64,000 nucleotides of DNA from Rivularia sp034931125. Lineage in GTDB: Bacteria; Cyanobacteriota; Cyanobacteriia; Cyanobacteriales; Nostocaceae. The stretch covers positions 8,815-72,814 of the forward strand of contig NZ_JAYGHM010000040.1 in NCBI RefSeq assembly GCF_034931125.1, given 5' to 3'. Below, in pieces: positions 24,618 to 32,027 of the stretch. The translations under genes and the position numbers were made by a program. Below the pieces are notes generated by a model, which did no database searches, was not told the origin of the DNA, and was given only the letters and a program-made list of their open reading frames with translations. Within the stretch, counting starts at the first letter, position 1; each line of letters opens with the position of its first letter.

Positions 24618-26846
24618 ATGGCGATTGTCAAACTTAAACTCAGGGGAAATTGCCGAGATGGATTCCATGTAGATTTAACAGCGCAGCTATTAAACATTGA
24701 AACAGAAGGATTTTTACCTCCGCTTCCAGCGCAATTGGAATCATCTTTTAATAATTGGCAATTAGCTTATCGTCAAATTGATGCAGTGCGTTCTTATATT
24801 GCACCATCACCGGGGATGCGGATTATTCCTAAAGCCGTAACGAAATATTCTAGTACTGAATACGTCACATCGGTCAAAGAATGTTTAAATGAGTGGCTTA
24901 ATTCCGGGGATAGCAGATGGCTTCCGGTGCGGGATCGATTAATTGCGATCGCGCAACAAATTAACTACACAGATGAAGAAGTTCGCTTTATTATCGATGC
25001 TAAAGATGTTAATTTACGTCGTCTTCCTTGGCAAGAATGGAATTTATTTGAGGAATACTACCCCCAGGTAGAAATTTCTTTAGATGCAGCCAAAAGCTCA
25101 TTTAGAAAGACAAATGATGTATTTCCGAAAAGTTCCAAAATTAGAGTTTTAGTTGTCGTTGGTAGAAGCGACGGTATTAATACGAAAGATGATTTAGAAG
25201 TAATTAAGGAGTTAGAACAACATGGTGCAGAAGTTATTTGTTTGATGCAACCCAACCGTAAAGAATTATGTAATGCTTTGTGGGATGAACAAGGATATCA
25301 TATTTTTATATTTACGGGACACAGTGGTAGTCAAGAAGATGGCTGCATTGGGTGGATTGAACTCAACGATCGCGATAGTTTGAACATTGAGGAATTCAAA
25401 GAAGCTTTAAAACAAGCGATCGATAGAGGGTTGCAGTTAGCAATTTTTAATTCCTGCGATGGTTTGGGGTTAGCAAATCAATTAGCACAACTGTATTTAC
25501 CCCGCTGTATTGTGATGCGCGAACCCGTACCTGATATTGTAGCAGTAGAATTTTTAAAATACTTTTTTGCAGAATTTACTCGTAATCAATCTGTTTCCAA
25601 AGCTTTAAATAAAGCCCGCAAACGTTTAGAACATTTCAATTTCGATTATCCGGGTGCAATTTGGTTGCCGACAATTTGTGTTGCATCTAATATAAAATCC
25701 TTAACTTGGGAATCGCTGAATTCAGGAAATGTTACTTCTCAAATTGACGAAGCACCGGATAATTTAACATCTAATCAAGCCAATCAAAAGCCAAACATTA
25801 AACTTAAACCACTAATATTAACAGGTTTAGCTGTCGGTGGTATAGCTATTTTGGCTTGGAATATATTTTTAAAACCAACACAACCACAAACATTCGTAGA
25901 TTCTCCTGACAAATCAACGCAGACAACATTTAGTTCCATAACAGTTCCTTCTGGGATATTCCGTTACGGAGGTAGCACTACTTGGGACCCACTCCGGCAA
26001 ATTGTAGAACCCGAAATTCTTGCAACCCATCCAAACTTTAAATTAATAAATCAAGGTGCGATCGGTTCGGAAGCCAGCATCGAAAAATTATTAGATGATA
26101 AACTTGAAAATGGAAATCTCGATTTTGCTTTATCTTCTCGGGATTTGGAACAATCAGAAACACAATCAAAGCAAGATAATTTTAAACTAAAACAAATACC
26201 AGTAGCTATGGATGGAATTGCGATCGCAGTTAATCCTAAACTTCAGATAGCAGGTTTAACTATCGAGAATCTCAAAGATATTTATACCGGCAAAGTCACT
26301 AACTGGAAACAAGTTGGAGGTGCCGACTTACTCATAGTACCTTACTCTCGCAATCCAAATAGAGGAGGTACACCCAAATTTTTTGCTGATGAAGTTTTAA
26401 AAAATGAAGGATTTGGTAAAAATATTCAGTTTAAGATCGAGACATCAGAAGCTTTACGGATGGTAGAAGATAATCTTGGTGGTATTTATTATGCATCCGC
26501 ACCAGAAATAGTTCCCCAATGTCGTGTTAGAACATTACCTATTGGACAAACATCAGATAATTTTGTTTCTCTTTACAAAAAACCATTTATTTCTCCAGAA
26601 AAATGCGAAGAAGATAAAAAACTTAATCAAATTAATCAAGTCAATATCGGAGAGTTAACAAGTAATTACCCTCGACATTTGACTCGTAAACTTTACGTAA
26701 TTTACAAGCATACAGATTCAAGACATCAAGAACCCGATTTACAACAAGAATCAAATGCAGAAAAAGCAGGTAAAGCTTACGCAAATTTGTTGAAAACAGA
26801 TGAAGCTAAAGAATTAATGAAAAAAGCCGGGTTTGCTCCAATTTAG
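24618..26846 (+). CDS. CHAT (caspase-like) protein with membrane anchor and periplasmic phosphate-binding-protein-like domain
   Basis: The 742-residue protein is built in three parts. Residues about 1-360 hold an N-terminal adaptor part (1-165) and a CHAT protease-like domain, with catalytic His235 (FTGHSGS) and Cys280 (FNSCDGLGLA). Residues about 397-418 form one membrane helix. Residues about 445-742 form a PstS-like periplasmic binding domain starting 'FRYGGSTTWDPLRQIVEPEI', with 'GAIGSEASIEKLL', 'AVNPKL' and 'LKDIYTGKVTNWKQVGG', the latter typical of phosphate-binding proteins. Topology suggests the protease inside and the ligand domain outside. Both catalytic residues are present, so it is probably active. 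Third gene of the operon. Confidence 0.85.
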   Translation: MAIVKLKLRGNCRDGFHVDLTAQLLNIETEGFLPPLPAQLESSFNNWQLAYRQIDAVRSYIAPSPGMRIIPKAVTKYSSTEYVTSVKECLNEWLNSGDSRWLPVRDRLIAIAQQINYTDEEVRFIIDAKDVNLRRLPWQEWNLFEEYYPQVEISLDAAKSSFRKTNDVFPKSSKIRVLVVVGRSDGINTKDDLEVIKELEQHGAEVICLMQPNRKELCNALWDEQGYHIFIFTGHSGSQEDGCIGWIELNDRDSLNIEEFKEALKQAIDRGLQLAIFNSCDGLGLANQLAQLYLPRCIVMREPVPDIVAVEFLKYFFAEFTRNQSVSKALNKARKRLEHFNFDYPGAIWLPTICVASNIKSLTWESLNSGNVTSQIDEAPDNLTSNQANQKPNIKLKPLILTGLAVGGIAILAWNIFLKPTQPQTFVDSPDKSTQTTFSSITVPSGIFRYGGSTTWDPLRQIVEPEILATHPNFKLINQGAIGSEASIEKLLDDKLENGNLDFALSSRDLEQSETQSKQDNFKLKQIPVAMDGIAIAVNPKLQIAGLTIENLKDIYTGKVTNWKQVGGADLLIVPYSRNPNRGGTPKFFADEVLKNEGFGKNIQFKIETSEALRMVEDNLGGIYYASAPEIVPQCRVRTLPIGQTSDNFVSLYKKPFISPEKCEEDKKLNQINQVNIGELTSNYPRHLTRKLYVIYKHTDSRHQEPDLQQESNAEKAGKAYANLLKTDEAKELMKKAGFAPI

Positions 26847-26927
26847 AAATTTTACTTAGAAATTTTTTAGATTTTTTTGTTGTTTATTTTGTCTTTGAAA
26901 TTTCTAAAGCCTAACATTTTTATTTAA

Positions 26928-27536
26928 CTAATTATTACGAGAACATAAAATTAGATATACCAAAGTATCAATTAAACGTTCTGCCGACATTGGCATTATT
27001 TCTTTACCATTGAGAATCTCTTGAGTAATCATAAAATTTATCAAAGTACCTATAAAAATTCGCGCTACTGCTTCCGTATCAGAAATGTTTAATTCTGTAT
27101 GGACGGCAAAGTAATTACTTAAAGCCTGATGTGCAGGTAAAGCCAAATTGCGAATAAAGACCTGTGGTAAATGAGGAAAACGACCTGATTCCGAGATAAT
27201 TAACCGCATAAAAGCTTGATATTCGGGCGGTTCCGACATAATTTCACTTAACAAAGTATTTGCTAAATTTCGCAGTACTTGTTCCGGTTCCCCTTGCATA
27301 TATTTGATGCCAAATATAGTTTGAAACCGTTGAGTAGCCATGTGTTTTACTAAAGATGAAAATAACGTTTCTTTATCTTTAAAATGGCTATAAAGAGTTT
27401 GTTTTGATACACCAGATGAAGCCGCAATTCTATCCATACTAGTATCTGAATAGCCCCGCTTCAAAAATTCTGGCATTGCTCCAAAGAGAATTTTTTCTGA
27501 TTTTAAAGCTGATTTTTTGGCTTTGAATTTCCCCAT
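26928..27536 (-). CDS. TetR/AcrR family transcriptional regulator
   Basis: The 202-residue protein has an N-terminal TetR helix-turn-helix: 'SEKILFGAMPEFLKRGYSDT', then 'MDRIAASSGVSKQTLYSHFKDKETLF' (about 34-59). The all-helical C-terminal ligand domain has an AcrR-type C-terminus. It is divergent from the SDR gene at 27842; the 305-bp gap contains two copies of a 19-bp sequence that could be operators. Likely represses itself and/or the SDR gene. Confidence 0.9.
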   Translation of the reverse strand: MGKFKAKKSALKSEKILFGAMPEFLKRGYSDTSMDRIAASSGVSKQTLYSHFKDKETLFSSLVKHMATQRFQTIFGIKYMQGEPEQVLRNLANTLLSEIMSEPPEYQAFMRLIISESGRFPHLPQVFIRNLALPAHQALSNYFAVHTELNISDTEAVARIFIGTLINFMITQEILNGKEIMPMSAERLIDTLVYLILCSRNN

Positions 27537-27617
27537 GTTTCGCAGAGTAAAGAAGCTAAAACTAGGTTATTTAAATCTACTTTGTAACACTTTACAATCT
27601 ACGAAAAAAAATAACTC

Positions 27618-27671
27618 TATCATACTATACAGTCTAGTTTGAAATTGAAAGTTATCATACTCCACAGTCTA
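27618..27671. promoter_or_regulatory. Two direct copies of a 19-bp near-palindrome, possible TetR operators
   Basis: TATCATACTATACAGTCTA (27618-27636) and TATCATACTCCACAGTCTA (27653-27671) differ at two positions and lie 35 bp apart. The first, with its following GT, holds the near-palindrome ACTATACAGTCTAGT. They sit between divergent TetR and SDR genes. Confidence 0.5.
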
Positions 27672-27841
27672 CCTTATAAATAGAATTGCTTTTCTGGTTT
27701 TTTATCTGTTTTATTCTTATCTGATTTATGAATTACAAGATTAAGTTTGCGTCAGTAGTATCATATGCCACTATATTAATACTTTAATATTAGTATTTTG
27801 AGCAAATTGAACCAAAATAATTTCTAATCAAAAACGATAAA

Positions 27842-28648
27842 ATGAACTCTGAATCTCAAATACAGCTTAGAGAAACTGCTTTAATTACCGGAGCCGCTAG
27901 CGGAATTGGTTATGAATTAATGCAGATATTTGCTCAAAATAAATACAATCTTGTATTAGTAGATAGAAATCAACAAAAGCTTTCTGAAATGGCGGAAGAA
28001 TTACCCAAAAAATTCGGTATTTTGGTCAAAGTTATTGTTAAAGATTTATCGATTCCTTTTGCAGCAAAAGAAATTTTTGCAGAATTAAATGAGTCATTAA
28101 CCAAAATTGATGTATTAGTAAACAATGCTGGATTTGGTAACTATGGATTATTCAACGAAACAGATTTGAATGCCGAGTTAGAAATGATGCAAGTTAACAT
28201 GGTATGCACTACACATTTAACCAAATTATTTCTCAAAGGGATGGTAGAGCGAGGTAAAGGGAAAATATTAAATGTTGCTTCCACCGCTGCTTTTCAACCG
28301 GGACCTTTAATGGCAGTATACTTTGCTACTAAAGCATACATCTTTTCATTTTCGCAGGCGATCGCCAATGAATTAGAAGGTACTGGTATAACTGTAACAG
28401 TTCTTTGTCCGGGTCCAACAGCATCCGCTTTTCATCATAGAACTGGAATGTCGGACTCGAAGTTACTCAAAACTAAGAATATGATGGATGCTCGAACCGT
28501 AGCCGAAATTGGCTATCGTGGGTTAATGACAAACAAAGCTACGGTTATTCCTGGATTACAAAATCAAATATTAGCTGAAGTTGTCAGATTTATTCCCAGA
28601 AACCTGCTAACCAAAATAGTTAGGACTACCCAGGAGGTCAAAGATTAA
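27842..28648 (+). CDS. Short-chain dehydrogenase/reductase (SDR)
   Basis: The 268-residue NAD(P)-binding SDR has the cofactor motif TGAASGIG (about 17-24) and NNAGFG (about 96-101). The catalytic triad is Ser in VASTAAF with Tyr and Lys in YFATK (about 160-164). After the active site the sequence follows the DltE/short-chain group ('CPGPTASAFHHRTGM'). The substrate is unknown. It is divergent from the TetR gene, which probably controls it. Confidence 0.9.
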   Translation: MNSESQIQLRETALITGAASGIGYELMQIFAQNKYNLVLVDRNQQKLSEMAEELPKKFGILVKVIVKDLSIPFAAKEIFAELNESLTKIDVLVNNAGFGNYGLFNETDLNAELEMMQVNMVCTTHLTKLFLKGMVERGKGKILNVASTAAFQPGPLMAVYFATKAYIFSFSQAIANELEGTGITVTVLCPGPTASAFHHRTGMSDSKLLKTKNMMDARTVAEIGYRGLMTNKATVIPGLQNQILAEVVRFIPRNLLTKIVRTTQEVKD

Positions 28649-28659
28649 TTATAAGTAAT

Positions 28660-28722
28660 AAGTACTGACGCAAAATTATTTATATAATTACTCATGAGTT
28701 ATATAAACTTTCTTTATTCCCT
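28660..28722. repeat. Palindromic dispersed repeat, copy 2
   Basis: A near-identical copy of 21991-22052: AAGTACTGACG, then TTTATATAATTACTCATGAG and TTATATAAA. Both copies sit 100-200 bp downstream of a plus-strand gene. Confidence 0.8.
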
Positions 28723-28882
28723 TCCCAGACGAAATGTTTAATTTATTTTGCACGAGTACTTAGCAGAATTGTTGCTGGTGCTGTGAATATTTTAGTTTTG
28801 TATAAAAAAGCTTATTAGTTACGCTTTAACGCTAAATACACGAATTAGCGCTAAAGCGCAACTACAAACTTTAATTATATTT

Positions 28883-29509
28883 TTATCGATTAATTGCAAT
28901 TTTGCTCGGATTATTTTTTGAATTATTTTCTAATTTAAAGGAATTAAAAAAATGTGTAGCATCTCCAGCTTGGGAGTTAGAAACGTCGAGAATATATAGC
29001 CTTTTGCCCACTAAAAATAAACGAATATTAGCAATTATAATTTGATTTTCAGATTGATTTTTATTTTGATATTCTACTTCTATACCCGGATATTTTCCTA
29101 ACTGAATATTTTGCTCTTTTAATGATTTTGCTTCCCTACCTAAAAATTCTTTTAAAAAATTATCATAAATTTCGCTCAATGGTAACTTACTTAAATCCGT
29201 TTTATAATCAACGTAACCTACGATATAAGAGCTTTTCTTCGTATCCGCATAGTAAATATTTATCGAATAATCTTTACTTTGAGAATTTAAATTAGTTACA
29301 GATGTATCGGGTACGAAAATAGAAAAATTCCCTTGACTGGAATAAAACTCTTTCCATCCGGAAGTTGCTGTTGCGGAAATATCAGGATTAACTTCCGCTT
29401 GTATTTGTGTCAATAACTGCTTCGGAGAAAACGCAATTGTTGCATCAATTGGGGTATATGTTATTACTCCTAACCCCAGCATTACAACGTTTAGTGCTAA
29501 TTGATTCAT
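28883..29509 (-). CDS. Secreted hypothetical protein
   Basis: I choose ATG 29509, which has AGGAAAG just upstream and leads straight into a signal peptide (MNQLALNVVMLGLGVITY.., cleavage probably after about residue 28). The frame is open further to 29572, but that adds a charged stretch before the signal. The mature part of about 180 residues has 'WKEFYSSQGNFSIFVPDTSV' and 'GKYPGIEVEYQNKNQSENQI', seen in cyanobacterial periplasmic proteins of unknown function. Its upstream side meets the repeat and N gap at 29653. Confidence 0.65.
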   Translation of the reverse strand: MNQLALNVVMLGLGVITYTPIDATIAFSPKQLLTQIQAEVNPDISATATSGWKEFYSSQGNFSIFVPDTSVTNLNSQSKDYSINIYYADTKKSSYIVGYVDYKTDLSKLPLSEIYDNFLKEFLGREAKSLKEQNIQLGKYPGIEVEYQNKNQSENQIIIANIRLFLVGKRLYILDVSNSQAGDATHFFNSFKLENNSKNNPSKIAINR

Positions 29510-29652
29510 TTTCGTCTTTCCTGCAATACTGGAAAATCCTTGAGTACAAATCTTAATACAGTCAAAATCCATTCAAATCACTATGATTATTTAAATTAAC
29601 TTTCATTTATTCTGAAGGTTTGTAGTCTCCCGACGATCAGGGAAAAACGAAC

Positions 29653-30092
29653 TCCTCAAAACTTATGTGGTGAAGTATTAGTACTCCGCCACGTTAATTT
29701 TNNNNNNNNNNNNNNNNNNNNNNNNNNNNNNNNNNNNNNNNNNNNNNNNNNNNNNNNNNNNNNNNNNNNNNNNNNNNNNNNNNNNNNNNNNNNNNNNNNN
29801 NNNNNNNNNNNNNNNNNNNNNNNNNNNNNNNNNNNNNNNNNNNNNNNNNNNNNNNNNNNNNNNNNNNNNNNNNNNNNNNNNNNNNNNNNNNNNNNNNNNN
29901 NNNNNNNNNNNNNNNNNNNNNNNNNNNNNNNNNNNNNNNNNNNNNNNNNNNNNNNNNNNNNNNNNNNNNNNNNNNNNNNNNNNNNNNNNNNNNNNNNGAG
30001 GGGTTAGCGTAGTGCGACCATCTTGGTCGCTCGTTACCATCAGGGAGCGAGACCCGGACACTAGGGAGCGAGACCCGGACACTACGAATTTA
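29653..30092. repeat. Dispersed repeat element interrupted by a 296-base assembly gap (N at 29702-29997)
   Basis: The left edge carries CTCCTCAAAACTTATGTGG, and after the gap comes GAGGGGTTAGCGTAGTGCGA. A 21-bp segment (AGGGAGCGAGACCCGGACAC plus T) is repeated in tandem at 30042-30062 and 30063-30083. The same sequences edge the gap at 42354-42686. No gene can be called here. Confidence 0.8.
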
Positions 30093-30193
30093 TTACTCCT
30101 CAAAATTAACGAAATGAACTACTAATTATGACTATATTTATATAACTATTCCCTATTCCCTATTTCCTACCTCACACAAAGTTCCAAAAAAAA

Positions 30194-30880
30194 TCAATCA
30201 ATAAAGCCTTCTTCCCTGGCTCGAATATGAGTTATAACTCGAAGATTTTTTCCTTGATTTTTTAATTCTTCAACATTCATTTCTAACACTTCTTGTAGTT
30301 TATACCAATAGTGGCGTACCATTCGTTCGGAAACACATATATGTGCAGCAATTACTTTGTCTTGCAATCCTTCCTCAAATGCTAAATTAAGTAATCTTAA
30401 CCACTCCGGCTTCAATTCTAATCCCGAATTAATTGCTTTAATATCCCTAGTATGAGTCAATCCCTGTAAAGCCCAATCGACTCTATTTAGCATATCTTGA
30501 CTGGAAACACATTTATCAACAACTACAAAACCCGATGGATGATTATGAATCTCTGACTTCATCCGGACTAAGTTTTTTATACAGGTACTTTGCACGAGAA
30601 TATTAATTTGAGGATAGTTAACTAACAAATTTTTGAGTAACTGTATTCCATTATTTATTTGAGTTGGTTCTCTAACATTTTGAGCAATACAAATGTCTGT
30701 AATCACTAAATCTGGTTGAAATATCGCAACTTGATGCAGAGCATTTTCTACAGTCCTAGCAGTTTGAATCACAGCATTTGGGTAGGACGAACGTAATATT
30801 TTAATTGTCCCATTTAAAAAAACTTCGTAACTATCTATCAACAGAATTTTAGGTGACAAGTTTTGTAAACTTAGTATCAT
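30194..30880 (-). CDS. Response regulator with helix-turn-helix output domain
   Basis: The 228-residue protein starts with a receiver-like domain: ILLIDSYE (about 13-20, acidic pocket), phospho-acceptor Asp in DLVITDICI (about 61), and VVVDKC with the conserved Lys (about 112). It ends with a DNA-binding domain ('EEGLQDKVIAAHICVSERMV', about 174-193). The acidic pocket has Asp-Ser where Asp-Asp is usual, so phosphorylation may be altered. No histidine kinase gene is adjacent, making it an orphan regulator. Confidence 0.78.
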   Translation of the reverse strand: MILSLQNLSPKILLIDSYEVFLNGTIKILRSSYPNAVIQTARTVENALHQVAIFQPDLVITDICIAQNVREPTQINNGIQLLKNLLVNYPQINILVQSTCIKNLVRMKSEIHNHPSGFVVVDKCVSSQDMLNRVDWALQGLTHTRDIKAINSGLELKPEWLRLLNLAFEEGLQDKVIAAHICVSERMVRHYWYKLQEVLEMNVEELKNQGKNLRVITHIRAREEGFID

Positions 30881-31238
30881 ATTTAGTTCCTCTGAATATA
30901 TTTTGTTGTACGCATATCTATTTTTAATTAGTAGCAGTGCTTTAAAAAACCCTGAATCCGCAGATAATTGCCTTGCACGGAGAAAACAGTCTTAAAAATT
31001 ATAGTTTCTGCTTTATCCTCCCTTAGACTCTGCTACAATATAACTCCGTAATTATGCTGTGACTAGTCATATAAGAACATTTTACATTAATCTTCGGAAT
31101 TGCTCGCTAAGGCTCTGGTATCCTCATTTAAACTGAAAAACGCGAAGAAAAGTTAAATTCCTCGCGTATTTATGGCTTATTCTGTTGTTGAAATGATATA
31201 TTGCCGCTTCGAGGCTTAATTGATCGCGCTTGCGTTAT
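30881..31238. other. Intergenic region, no gene seen
   Basis: This is AT-rich DNA upstream of the response regulator and downstream of the barrel gene. CGCGAAGAAAAGTTAAATTC is followed by CTCGCG near 31141-31166, a weak stem that could end the barrel transcript. I see no ORF with a start signal. Confidence 0.45.
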
Positions 31239-31715
31239 TTAGAAACGGTAGCCAAGTCCAACACTAAAGCCTGCATCAACATTGTTATCTAAAGGAACGG
31301 TTAAATCACCGAAAACTACTATATTTGTAGCGATTTCTTTTTCTGCACCAGCATTGAGAAACGCGGTAGAGTCACCGCTACCGAAACTTAAGCCAGCACC
31401 AGCATAAGCATTTGTTTTGTTACCGATAGGCAAATCATAAGTAACCGCAGGTGAGAAAAATGTCTGAGTGCTACCACTACCATCCACTAAAGTTACATTA
31501 CCTCTGACGGAAATTGGTAACTGACGAACGTCATATCGTCCGTAAACGTTAAGTCTGGTTACTCCACCACCAGTAGAAAAGCTACCACCAACGTAGCTTC
31601 CTTCTAAACCTCTTTGAGTTTGAGCATTTGCAGATAACGTGGACGCGAAGCTTAAAGTACAAGCAATTGCGGACACAGCAGAAATTTTTGCAGCAGACTT
31701 AAAAAACTTTAGCAT
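31239..31715 (-). CDS. Small outer-membrane beta-barrel-like protein
   Basis: The 158-residue protein has a signal peptide ending SANA|QT (about residue 31). The mature part consists of alternating beta strands ('GSYVGGSFSTGGGVTRLNVYGRYDV') and ends in ...GLGYRF. A terminal aromatic residue is the usual recognition signal for outer-membrane barrel insertion. It would form about eight strands, like OmpA/OmpW-size barrels. The function is unknown. Confidence 0.72.
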   Translation of the reverse strand: MLKFFKSAAKISAVSAIACTLSFASTLSANAQTQRGLEGSYVGGSFSTGGGVTRLNVYGRYDVRQLPISVRGNVTLVDGSGSTQTFFSPAVTYDLPIGNKTNAYAGAGLSFGSGDSTAFLNAGAEKEIATNIVVFGDLTVPLDNNVDAGFSVGLGYRF

Positions 31716-32027
31716 GATTAATTATCAGTATAAATTTAAACTAGAATATAGTGTGTTCGGATTTCAAAAGATTTGAGCAATATCTTGCTACAAAAGTTTT
31801 TTTTACTCAGAGTGATAGAATCTTAGCTCAGTATTTTTTCTAGTGTCGGTATGGAAAAACACTTATAGCAAAATTCTTGATTGACCTAAAAAGTAAGACC
31901 AAAAGCTAAATTTTTGATATATCAACATAACCTTATATATTTCCTTGAACTCCGAATTACTCCGAATTACATATAAATTCAAAATTAGAATGTAGAATAT
32001 ATTCAGTCAGCTAAATTTTGAGTAAAA
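31716..32027. other. Divergent intergenic region, no gene seen
   Basis: AT-rich DNA separates the divergent barrel and STAND genes and contains a short direct repeat, CTCCGAATTA twice at about 31949-31970. It should hold promoters for both genes; I could not assign them. Confidence 0.45.

Noticed and set aside
29678..30103. Open frame spanning the first N gap
   Set aside because: It is open only because of unknown bases; the readable part is the dispersed repeat.
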